This document shows, piece by piece, positions 14,300 to 21,945 of a DNA stretch of 32,264 nt. Each line of letters opens with the position of its first letter. Positions within the stretch are counted from its first letter, which is position 1. The notes beneath the pieces were generated by a model that did not search any database, was not told where the DNA came from, and saw only the letters and a program-made list of their open reading frames with translations. This stretch comes from an uncultured Planctomycetaceae bacterium. Lineage in GTDB: Bacteria; Planctomycetota; Planctomycetia; Pirellulales; Pirellulaceae. The translations under genes and the position numbers were made by a program. The stretch is from contig CAIPEB010000279.1 of assembly GCA_903863885.1 (NCBI GenBank), forward strand, positions 1-32,264, given 5' to 3'.

Positions 14300-15751
14300 A
14301 TGGCCAGTCGGGAAAGCCAGGGACTCCAGATCGCATTGATCATTTTCGTCATGGTGACGGTGGTCCTCGCGGTAACGACGTTCGTGTTCTATCGCAAGTC
14401 GGAAGAACTGCGCAAGGCCGTGGCCGATGCACAGGGCAAGGAAAAGGCGGCTCGCGACGGCCTGAATGCGGAAAACTTCAAAGTTCAATATCTGAAGCAC
14501 GTGCTCGGCGCGGAACGACTGGGTGATGCGGAATTCAAGCCCGTCCGAGACAGCGCGATCGCCGATCCCCAGATGAAGGTCATCGACGACCAGTACCAGC
14601 AGAACATGAAGACGTATGGCGAGGGCCTCAGCCCCGACAAATTGGATTACGCCAACCTGCTCCCGAACATGTTGAACGCGCTGCGCGAGCGCAACGTGGC
14701 CAACACCGAACTCAACGATAAGGTCAACGCCCTGACGCAGGAAAAGACCCAACTGCAGCAGACCGAGAACGCCCGCACTAAGGAAGCGATCGCCGGACTG
14801 CAGAAAGCCAAGGACGATCTCGCCTCGCAGACGAAGCAGTTCGAGGATGACCGTTTGAAACTGGCAAAGGAAAAAGAAGACCAACTCGCCGGGTACAAGA
14901 AGGACCTGGGCACGTATACCGCCAAGGTCGAGTCCAGCCAGAAGAACGAAGAGGCGACCAAGGGCGAGATGAAGAAGATGAAGGACACGATCGACAAGCA
15001 GAATAAGAAACTGGACGAATTCCGCCCCCGCTCGTTTGAGGCGGCCGACGGATTGGTCACGTGGGTCAACCAGCGGTCAAACACGGTCTGGATCAACCTG
15101 GGGACGGCCGACAGCCTCCAGAGACAGACGTTGTTCAGTGTCTACGGCCAGGAGGAAGCAGCGGTCGCCCAGAGCGAACGCAAAGCGAGCATCGAAGTCA
15201 CTCGCGTGCTGAGCGAGCATCTGTCGGAAGCGAGAATCGTATCCGACGACCCGGGGAATCCCATTCTGCCGGGCGACCAGATCTTCTCTCCCGCTTGGAA
15301 ACCGGGCGAGCGAGTGCACTTTGCGTTGGTTGGACTGCTGGATGTCGACGGAGACGGGCACAGCGACCGCGAACTGGTGCACAACGTGATCGTCTCCAGC
15401 GGCGGGGAAGTCGACGCCGAGACGACCGAGACGGGACAAGTCACCGGCGAGGTCACTTCGCAGACTCGATATCTGGTCCTCGGCACGCCGCCCACGGACC
15501 GCAAGGCTCTCGACGCATGGTCGAAACTGATCTCTTCAGCGGAGCAGCTGGGCGTCCAGAAACTTCAACTCGACCAGTTCCTCTCGTGGGCCGGCTACAA
15601 GCGGGAAACCCGCACGGTGCCGCTCGGACAATCGAGCCGTTCCTCCGATTTCAAGCCGAGATCGGCGGACGCCACCCGCACATCGTCGGGAAACGTCTCC
15701 GACGTTTTCGAGGACCGCAAGGCGCCGGCGGCGAAACCGGCCACGCCCTGA
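14300..15751 (+). CDS. Membrane-anchored coiled-coil protein with C-terminal BRCT-like region
   Basis: A 483-residue protein of unknown function. The ATG at 14300 has GGAG 8 bases upstream and starts a clear topology: short cytoplasmic N terminus, one membrane helix at about 9-32, then a long, highly charged, Lys/Glu/Gln-rich helical region with coiled-coil character (about 120-243). The C-terminal part (about 250-400) is globular. WINLGTADSLQRQTLFSVYG is followed by an RVHFALVGLLDVDGDG segment carrying a DxDxDGxxD calcium-loop-like motif (348-356), then VSSGGEVDAE and TRYLVLG. That order resembles a BRCT fold (G-G pair and hydrophobic final strand), an inference only. The last 60 residues are Ser/Arg/Pro-rich. 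Similar proteins are, as far as I recall, restricted to planctomycetes. Two small genes follow in the same direction. Confidence 0.8.
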   Translation: MASRESQGLQIALIIFVMVTVVLAVTTFVFYRKSEELRKAVADAQGKEKAARDGLNAENFKVQYLKHVLGAERLGDAEFKPVRDSAIADPQMKVIDDQYQQNMKTYGEGLSPDKLDYANLLPNMLNALRERNVANTELNDKVNALTQEKTQLQQTENARTKEAIAGLQKAKDDLASQTKQFEDDRLKLAKEKEDQLAGYKKDLGTYTAKVESSQKNEEATKGEMKKMKDTIDKQNKKLDEFRPRSFEAADGLVTWVNQRSNTVWINLGTADSLQRQTLFSVYGQEEAAVAQSERKASIEVTRVLSEHLSEARIVSDDPGNPILPGDQIFSPAWKPGERVHFALVGLLDVDGDGHSDRELVHNVIVSSGGEVDAETTETGQVTGEVTSQTRYLVLGTPPTDRKALDAWSKLISSAEQLGVQKLQLDQFLSWAGYKRETRTVPLGQSSRSSDFKPRSADATRTSSGNVSDVFEDRKAPAAKPATP

Positions 15752-15882
15752 CCTGCTGGGCGGCCGCGCCATCGCGAGTCAGCTCGCCAGGCGCTGGCCG
15801 GTCACCGGCACCCGCTTGATTTCCGTCGTCGCGGCTACGACACTTCGTGGGGAAGCGGCTGACACGACGGGGAGAGAACGAG

Positions 15883-16170
15883 ATGCCTGCCTTAACGGGT
15901 CCGCTCACGGCGGAAGAAGTGCTGGATCGCGAGTTCCTGGAGATTCGCGCCAAGATCCTTGAAGTGGCCGCGGCGCTGGATCGTCTCGACCGGGCAAGCG
16001 GCTCGGTCGCGGCCGACGAGCGCCGCCGGCAGATCGATGCGGCCATCGCCATTCTCCATACGAGTGATCCCGATCGCAGCGAGCGTGTTCAACGGCAGTT
16101 CTCCCTGCCTTACCTGGAACATTGGCGGGAACAGTTCCAGATCGACACGCGCCGCGAGCGTCAAGCTTAA
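15883..16170 (+). CDS. Conserved hypothetical 95-residue helical protein
   Basis: The ATG at 15883 has GGAG 8 bases upstream. The protein is charged and predicted mostly helical, with no signal peptide or membrane segment: [42 protein letters not shown] and YLEHWREQF are visible amphipathic stretches. I do not recognise a family. It lies 23 bases before the EboB/TatD-like hydrolase in the same direction, so the two are probably co-transcribed and may act together. A longer in-frame start at 15847 adds 12 basic residues and lacks a ribosome-binding site. Confidence 0.7.
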   Translation: MPALTGPLTAEEVLDREFLEIRAKILEVAAALDRLDRASGSVAADERRRQIDAAIAILHTSDPDRSERVQRQFSLPYLEHWREQFQIDTRRERQA

Positions 16171-16193
16171 CGATCGACACCGGGGAAAAGGCC

Positions 16194-17021
16194 GTGTACT
16201 ACATCGATCCGCATATCCACATGCTTTCGCGCACCACGGACGACTACGAAGCGCTGGCCCGCATGGACTGCGTGGCGGTCAGCGAACCGGCCTTTTGGCC
16301 AGGGCTCGATCGCCAGAACTCCGAATCGTTCTACGACTACTTCCGTCACCTGACGGAGTTCGAACCCGCGCGGGCGGCCAAGTACGGCATCCAGCATTAC
16401 AGTTGGCTGTGCGTGAACGCCAAAGAGGCCGAGAACCTTTCGTTGTCCCGCGAAGTCCTCTCGTTCCTGCCTGAGTTTCTCAACCGAGGCAACGTGCTCG
16501 GCATCGGCGAAATCGGCCTGAACAAGAACACCCGCAACGAAGCGATCGTGTTCATGGAGCATAAGGAACTGGCAATCCGGCACGATCAGCTGATCCTGAT
16601 CCATACGCCGCACCTCGCCGACAAGCTGCGCGGCACTCGGATGATCCTGGACATGCTGTGTGACGACCAGCGTATCCGACGCGAGCGGGTACTGGTCGAT
16701 CACGCCGAGGAACACACGATCCGCCCGGCGCTGGACGCGGGCTTCTGGGTCGGCATGACGCTCTATCCGACCACCAAGTGCACGCCGCAGCGAGCAGCCG
16801 ATCTGGCGGAACGCTACGGCACCGACCGGCTGATGGTCAATTCAGCCGGCGATTGGGGCCCTTCTCGTCCGGTCGCGGTGCGAGATTTCATCTTCGAAAT
16901 GCGACGGCGCCGGCACAGCGAGTCGACGATTCGCCGGATCGTGTACGACAACCCCGTCCAGTTCTTCAGCCAATCGCCGGCTTTTCAGGCGCCGATCGCC
17001 ACGGAAGACGGCCCCGCCTGA
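16194..17021 (+). CDS. TatD-like metal-dependent hydrolase, EboB type
   Basis: A 275-residue amidohydrolase-fold protein. It begins [19 protein letters not shown] with the metal ligands H7 and H9, and continues with EPAFWPG, E106 in GIGEIGLN, H137/H140 in LIHTPH, H170 in VLVDHAEE and D220 in NSAGDWGPS, ending [10 protein letters not shown]. This motif set is that of EboB, the TatD-related member of the eboABCDEF clusters linked to export or positioning of scytonemin-like or other metabolites. No other ebo gene is in the window, so its role here is open. The GTG at 16194 is preceded by GGGGAAAAGG and places the start exactly at the conserved N terminus. The gene is convergent with serA. Confidence 0.85.
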   Translation: MYYIDPHIHMLSRTTDDYEALARMDCVAVSEPAFWPGLDRQNSESFYDYFRHLTEFEPARAAKYGIQHYSWLCVNAKEAENLSLSREVLSFLPEFLNRGNVLGIGEIGLNKNTRNEAIVFMEHKELAIRHDQLILIHTPHLADKLRGTRMILDMLCDDQRIRRERVLVDHAEEHTIRPALDAGFWVGMTLYPTTKCTPQRAADLAERYGTDRLMVNSAGDWGPSRPVAVRDFIFEMRRRRHSESTIRRIVYDNPVQFFSQSPAFQAPIATEDGPA

Positions 17022-17038
17022 CCGGGAGGTGCAAGGCT

Positions 17039-17054
17039 GGCCGCAGAAACGGCC
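17039..17054. terminator. Small hairpin between convergent hydrolase and serA genes
   Basis: GGCCG (17039-17043) and CGGCC (17050-17054) form a 5-bp stem with a 6-base loop in the 37-base space between the two stops. It is short and has no T run, so it is a weak candidate. Confidence 0.25.
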
Positions 17055-17058
17055 CGTA

Positions 17059-18687
17059 TCAGCTCTGCAGCCACTTGGGCAATTGCCCGCGGGCCGGCAG
17101 GCGGATGGCCTTCACGCTGCTGATATGCTGCTGCTGGGCCAATTCGTCCAGAGCTTCCTGGATCGGCCCTTCGTCGAGATTCAGGACTGCGATGGCGTCA
17201 CCGCCGGGCGCCGTTCCCATGCGTCCGACGGCCATCTGGCCGATATTCAGTTTGTGCCTGCCAAACACGTTGCCCATCGTCCCGATGATGCCCGGCACAT
17301 CTTCGTGACTCACGATGACCAGATTGCCGTCGAGATAGGCTTCGAGCCGGTAATCGTCAAGGCGGATCAACCGCGGCATGTGCGTACCGAAAATTGTGCC
17401 GCCGGCCGTGAAACGACCGCGATCGCTGACGAGTTCCGCGGTGATCGACGAACTGAACGTGCCGAGATCCGAACGGGATTCCTCGACGATTTCGACGCCC
17501 CGCTCGCGCAGCAGCACTTCGGCATTGACGATGTTCACTTCTTCCTCGAGTGCGCCTTCGAGCAAACCGGCGCAGAACGCCGCCGTGACCAGACGGGTGC
17601 CCTTCTTGGCGACTTCACCGCGGTAACTGAGGATGCAGCGAGCGGCGCCCCCCGTGTGCCACTGGGCGAGCAAGCGGCCCAGGCGATGAGCGACGTTGAG
17701 ATATCCGCGCAGCGATTCGAGCGTCTTCGGGTCGATCGACGCGACATTGACCGCGTGGCGGATTTCGCCCGTAGTGAGGAAGTTCACGAGCAGTTCAACG
17801 GCTTCCAGTGCAACCTGTGTCTGAGCTTCCTCGGTGCTGGCGCCCAGGTGCGGAGTGCACAGCGCGCCGGGCATTTGAAACAGCGGACTGTTCGTGCACG
17901 GTTCCTCCCGATACACGTCCAGCGCCACGCCGGCGATCCTGCCGCTCTTCAAACCCTCAACCAGGGCCTCTTCGTTGTAAATTCCGCCCCGCGCGCAGTT
18001 GATCAACCGCACTCCCGGCTTGAGCAATTCGATCTCCGCCGGGCCGATCAGGTTTTCGGTTTCGGCAGTGAGCGGGGTGTGCACGGTCAGGTAATCGACC
18101 CGCGGCAGCATCGCCCGCACGTTGTCAACGTGTTCGATGCCCAGTTTCGCCGCCTGTTCGGCGGAGAGGAACGGATCGTAGCCGATCACTCGCATCTGGA
18201 ACGCGAGGGCCCGCGTCGCGACCTCGCGTCCGATCCGTCCCAGGCCCACGATGCCCAGCGTCTTGTCGGCCAACTGGGCTCCCATGTACTTGTTTCGTTC
18301 CCACTTTCCTTCCACGAGGCTCTGGTGAGCCGGCGCGATGCTGCGGGAAAGGGCCAGCATCAGGGCGAAGGCATGCTCCGCCGTGCTGAGCGTGTTGCCG
18401 CTCGGCGTATTCATCACCACGATCCCCAGACGGGTCGCGGCCTCGCGGTCGATGTTGTCGGTACCGACCCCGGCGCGGACGATCGCGCGGAGCCTCCGGT
18501 TCCCTTCAAGAGCGTCCGCCGTGATTTTCACGCCGCTCCGACAGATCGCGCCGTCGTATTCCCGCAGTGCCGTGCGCAAGTCGGCACCCTTCAGCCCCGT
18601 ACGAACATCGAATTCGATCTGCTGCGCGGCTTTGAGTTTCTCGAGCCCTTCGGGAGAAAGCTTATCCAACACGATGACGCGATACAT
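17059..18687 (-). CDS. serA: D-3-phosphoglycerate dehydrogenase, long form with ASB and ACT domains
   Basis: Oxidises 3-phosphoglycerate to 3-phosphohydroxypyruvate with NAD+, the first step of serine synthesis. The 542 residues comprise substrate- and NAD-binding domains (1-310; VRAGVGTDNID at 70-80, GLGRIG at 148-153, NCARGG with R233, DVYREEP with E262, TPHLGAST with H280), an intervening ASB domain (about 320-450), and a C-terminal ACT domain (about 470-542; LVIVSHEDVPGIIGTMGNVFG). This is the long type also found in Mycobacterium and Bacillus, usually subject to allosteric control through the ACT/ASB domains. The ATG at 18687 follows GGAAGG. It lies downstream of serC on the same strand, separated by 280 bases including a long palindrome. 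Confidence 0.96.
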   Translation of the reverse strand: MYRVIVLDKLSPEGLEKLKAAQQIEFDVRTGLKGADLRTALREYDGAICRSGVKITADALEGNRRLRAIVRAGVGTDNIDREAATRLGIVVMNTPSGNTLSTAEHAFALMLALSRSIAPAHQSLVEGKWERNKYMGAQLADKTLGIVGLGRIGREVATRALAFQMRVIGYDPFLSAEQAAKLGIEHVDNVRAMLPRVDYLTVHTPLTAETENLIGPAEIELLKPGVRLINCARGGIYNEEALVEGLKSGRIAGVALDVYREEPCTNSPLFQMPGALCTPHLGASTEEAQTQVALEAVELLVNFLTTGEIRHAVNVASIDPKTLESLRGYLNVAHRLGRLLAQWHTGGAARCILSYRGEVAKKGTRLVTAAFCAGLLEGALEEEVNIVNAEVLLRERGVEIVEESRSDLGTFSSSITAELVSDRGRFTAGGTIFGTHMPRLIRLDDYRLEAYLDGNLVIVSHEDVPGIIGTMGNVFGRHKLNIGQMAVGRMGTAPGGDAIAVLNLDEGPIQEALDELAQQQHISSVKAIRLPARGQLPKWLQS

Positions 18688-18773
18688 GGTTATTTCCCTT
18701 CCAATCGGGTCGGCGGCGACTCGGCGACAAGCGTCTCGTCACCCTCGCAACCGCTTCTATATTCCGGAAACGC

Positions 18774-18798
18774 CGAGGCCGTTCATGAACCGGCCTCG
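18774..18798. terminator. Near-perfect palindrome between serC and serA
   Basis: Arms CGAGGCCG (18774-18781) and CGGCCTCG (18791-18798) pair over 8 bp around a 9-base loop that itself contains TTCATGAA. It lies 170 bases after the serC stop and 87 bases before the serA start, so it could end the serC transcript, attenuate serA, or be a dyad operator. A short T tract (GCGTTTCC) follows on the minus strand. Confidence 0.45.
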
Positions 18799-18967
18799 AC
18801 GAAGAAAACAACGCCAATCCGTTTTCGAATTCTGTTTGAGGGTCGTTGACGTGCCCCTCGCCTGTTTTCGGCCAATCGCCTTCCGCGCGACTCGCCCCCC
18901 GCACAGCATAAGACGCCCCGCGTGAGATGCGCCGCATCACGACCGACCCGCTCGCCGCATTCGGCTT

Positions 18968-20083
18968 TCACTTGCCCGCATTGCGATCGCGGAATTCAAC
19001 CATGAAATCCCGCAGGCCCGTCACGCCCTCCATCGGCATGGCATTGTAGATCGAGGCCCGAATGCCGCCGACGCTGCGGTGCCCCTTAAGTCCATCGAGG
19101 CGGCGTTTCGACGCCTCGGACAGGAAGGCCTTTTCCAGGTCGGGGTTCGGCAAACGAAACGTGACATTCATGAGCGAGCGGCAATCCGGCCGGGCGTGCC
19201 CCTGATAGAACCCGGGACTCGCGTCCAGGACTTCGTACAGCAGCTTGGCCTTCTCCTCGTTGAGCTGTTTCATCTTGGCCAGACCGCCAATCTCCTCCTG
19301 CAGCCACCGCGTGATCAACCCGAAAACGTATATGCCGATCGTGCAGGGCGTATTCCACATCGAGTCGTTCTCGGCGTGGACCCGATAGTTCAAGTAGCCG
19401 GGCAGTTCATCCCGACTCCGCTCCAGCAGATCTTCGCGAATTATGACCACCGTCAAACCAGACGGACCCGCATTCTTCTGGGCACAGGCATAAATCATTC
19501 CGTAGCGTGAAACGGGAACCGGTCGGCACAGGAAATCCGACGATGAATCGCAAACCAGCGGCACATCGCCGGTGTCCGGCTCGGTGACGAACTGCACGCC
19601 TTCGATGGTCTCATTCGAGGTGATGTGGACGTAGGCCGCTCCCGGGTTGACCTGCAGTTCTCCCTCGGCGGGCAAGCGATCGTAGTTTGTCGCCTTGCCG
19701 TCCCACAGCTTCCGGGTTTGTCCCTCTTTGACGGCTTCCTTGAGCGCATTGCTGCCCCAGGAGCCGGTGAGGATATAGTCGGCCGTGAGCCCAGTGCCTC
19801 GCAGCAGATTCATCGGCACCATCGAGAACTGCAGCCGCGAGCCGCCCTGAAGAAACAGGATCTTGTAGTTGTCCGGGATCGAGAGCAACGCGCGCAAACG
19901 CTGTTGAGCGTCGAGATGAATCGCATCGAACTGCTTGCTGCGGTGGCTGATCTCCATGATCGAAGCCCCGCACCCCGGCAGCGACAGCAAGTCGCGCTGG
20001 ACCTGCTGCAGAACCGACAACGGCATCACGGCCGGCCCCGCAGAGAAATTGAACACCCTTTCCGCCACGTCATTCGTCGTCAT
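18968..20083 (-). CDS. serC: Phosphoserine aminotransferase
   Basis: PLP enzyme converting 3-phosphohydroxypyruvate and glutamate to phosphoserine and 2-oxoglutarate; the family also acts in pyridoxal phosphate synthesis. The 371 residues start RVFNFSAGPAVMP (typical) and show GASIMEISHRSKQF, LQGGSRLQFSMVPMNL (Arg where Ala is common), TGSWG, HITSNETIEGVQF, CDSSSDFLCRP and K203 in YACAQKNAGPSGL, the Schiff-base lysine. The end, GLKGHRSVGGIRASIYNAMP, is canonical. The ATG at 20083 follows GGGGG; an in-frame TTG four codons upstream is less likely. It sits directly upstream of serA, giving the first two serine-pathway enzymes together; serB is not in the window. Confidence 0.96.
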   Translation of the reverse strand: MTTNDVAERVFNFSAGPAVMPLSVLQQVQRDLLSLPGCGASIMEISHRSKQFDAIHLDAQQRLRALLSIPDNYKILFLQGGSRLQFSMVPMNLLRGTGLTADYILTGSWGSNALKEAVKEGQTRKLWDGKATNYDRLPAEGELQVNPGAAYVHITSNETIEGVQFVTEPDTGDVPLVCDSSSDFLCRPVPVSRYGMIYACAQKNAGPSGLTVVIIREDLLERSRDELPGYLNYRVHAENDSMWNTPCTIGIYVFGLITRWLQEEIGGLAKMKQLNEEKAKLLYEVLDASPGFYQGHARPDCRSLMNVTFRLPNPDLEKAFLSEASKRRLDGLKGHRSVGGIRASIYNAMPMEGVTGLRDFMVEFRDRNAGK

Positions 20084-20363
20084 CTCAACCCCCAATCCGA
20101 AAGCTCAAGATGCAGCCAATACAGCCGCGGGGTGCCGACTCCCTCGTCCTGCCGTGCGGTAAATCCGCGGGCTTCGCCGCCACATCTGGGGAACCCCTCC
20201 CGACCGCACGAAACGTCTCGCCGCAAGCAGCGATGTCGGTTTAAGCCAGGATTTTACGCTGCTGAAGCAGGCCTGAGAAGGAGGCCCGACACGGGAGAGA
20301 AATGCGGCGGCCCGCTGACGCGATCCGCCGGAACCCCGCATGCAAACGCGAAAACACCATGCA

Positions 20364-21086
20364 CTACCGCATCGGCGGAGTGGGCGTCGTCACCGTTCGC
20401 GTCGCGTCCGGGCGATTCGGGTCCTGCGTCGTAGCGAGCGATCGACTCAGGGCCGCGATACGCTCAGCAACCGCTGCCTGAGAACTGTTGAGATTGTAAG
20501 CTCGCTGGTAGTTTGCCAATGCCTGCTGCGGATCACCCGATTTTTCGCGGATGCGTCCAAGCGCAGCCCAGGCCCGTGCACTATTCTGGTCCGCCATGAT
20601 CGCCTGGTTCAAATAGACCTTAGCTGTTTCAACGTCGCCGAATTCCTCGTACAGACGCGCCAACTCGATCCGGGCGTCCGGAGATGCTGCGTTCCCCGCT
20701 GCCCAGTTCTTGAGCAGCGTAAAGGCCTGATCCTGTCGACCGCTCTCGACCAGCAGCACAGCCAGACCGCGATAGCAGTCGGCATTATTCGGGTCCAAGT
20801 CGAGACACTGGTTGTACAACGTCTCGGCCTGCGTCAACATGGCTTTGTCGCCCTTCTGAGCGCCCATGCGATGCATCGTGGCGGCCATGTTGTAGTACGC
20901 GTCCGCGTTCTTCGGGTCGGTGCTGAGTACTTTCTGGAATTCCTGCAGCGCAGCCTGGTATTGCCCCTGCTGGTACAACTGCACGCCCTGCAGATTCTGG
21001 CCGTCGGATGCCATTTTGCAGCCGTTCGACGCCGAGATCAGAATCCCGATAGCAACCGCCATCGCCAATCGCGACACAGTGCTCAT
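20364..21086 (-). CDS. TPR-repeat lipoprotein
   Basis: A 240-residue exported protein. Residues 1-22 form a signal sequence ending ISASNG before C23, the probable lipidation site. The rest is mostly tetratricopeptide repeats: LQGVQLYQQGQYQAALQEFQ with LSTDPKNADAYYNMA, LYNQCLDLDPNNADCYRGLA, then ARIELARLYEEFGDVETAKVYLNQAI and AWAALGRIREKSGDPQQALANYQRA. There are about four to five repeats with the usual W/LG-Y-A-P pattern, ending in a Thr/Pro-rich tail. TPR proteins scaffold protein complexes; no partner can be named from context. The ATG at 21086 has GAGG 9 bases upstream. The 5' neighbour is a long spacer; downstream lies serC on the same strand, 280 bases away. Confidence 0.85.
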   Translation of the reverse strand: MSTVSRLAMAVAIGILISASNGCKMASDGQNLQGVQLYQQGQYQAALQEFQKVLSTDPKNADAYYNMAATMHRMGAQKGDKAMLTQAETLYNQCLDLDPNNADCYRGLAVLLVESGRQDQAFTLLKNWAAGNAASPDARIELARLYEEFGDVETAKVYLNQAIMADQNSARAWAALGRIREKSGDPQQALANYQRAYNLNSSQAAVAERIAALSRSLATTQDPNRPDATRTVTTPTPPMR

Positions 21087-21622
21087 TGTCGATAACCTCG
21101 CGGCCAAAACTCGTTCTTGCCAGTTTCCCGATGATCTAGATCCAAGCGTGGAGCTATTTCACGCCGAGCCTCCGTGCGATCCACCCCGTCGCAGCCCCCC
21201 CTGATATTGGATAGACGGGCGGCGAACGGTAATCACAAGTGTCCAACTCGACAAGGTCAGATTTTTCTGAGGCTGCCGATTGCGTTAACTTGGGTCAGTC
21301 GGGCAGATTTCCCACCCGTGCGACACACCGGGCCGACAAGGCAGTTTCGTTTCCGACGCCTTGGGTGTATTGCCCCTGGGCGAAATGACCTCGGACAACG
21401 ATAATACAACAGTCCGAGTCGGAATCTTTGTTTTGGCTCGCGAACCAAAAGACGGTTTTCGCGTCTAAAGCATTGAATAGGAAATTGCATTAGATGGAGA
21501 GGCGGGCATCGCAGGCAGATGAAGACGGTTCTGTGGACGACGGCTTGCGGCCACCCTTTTGAGACAACGTGGGTCGACAGTGATGTTTCGTCGGCAACGG
21601 TGCTAGCTGCTCCATCTCGGGG
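21087..21622. other. Gene-free spacer with three consecutive hairpins
   Basis: No coding sequence is supported over these 536 bases. The section 21390-21466 can form three hairpins in a row: CTCGGAC/GTCCGAG (21390-21396/21412-21418, 15-base AT-rich loop), TTTTGG/CCAAAA (21431-21436/21445-21450) and AGACG/CGTCT (21450-21454/21462-21466). A TTGAGA box at 21559-21564 precedes the small plus-strand reading frame at 21623, but no good -10 box follows it. Confidence 0.5.
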
Positions 21623-21841
21623 ATGACCTTTTCCATGACCCAGCAGTCGCAACCATCTGCTCGCATCGTGCTGTCCGAAGACGACTCCCTCGGGAAAATC
21701 CGAGTGGATCTGGATGTCTTTCTGGATTTTGACTTACGACTCGATCGCGACCTCGAAATTCTCGTTTCCAACTGGGCCCATGCTGCGGCGCCGAATGCCA
21801 GTCGATCGGGCATCAAGCGCAAGGTGTCCCCGAAATTCTAA
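21623..21841 (+). CDS. Possible small acidic protein (72 residues or fewer)
   Basis: The frame encodes IRVDLDVFLDFDLRLDRDLE followed by ILVSNWAHAAAPNASRSG, a regular amphipathic, acidic sequence ending in a basic tail, more protein-like than chance frames nearby. Starts are ATG 21623 or ATG 21635; GGGG at 21619-21622 would serve the second with a long 12-base spacing. I do not recognise a family. It converges with the hydrolase gene, whose stop is about 100 bases further on. Confidence 0.45.
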   Translation: MTFSMTQQSQPSARIVLSEDDSLGKIRVDLDVFLDFDLRLDRDLEILVSNWAHAAAPNASRSGIKRKVSPKF

Positions 21842-21945
21842 ACGCCTTCGGTCCGTAGGGCGGGTAGTCTGGAGTACAACAGACTTCCATCCGGCCGCGG
21901 AATGCTGACCGGACCGCTGACCCGCCCCGCCACGCGACCATAAGC

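Noticed and set aside
17029-18849. A 606-codon open frame on the plus strand
   Set aside because: Antisense to serA, which has all catalytic motifs on the other strand.
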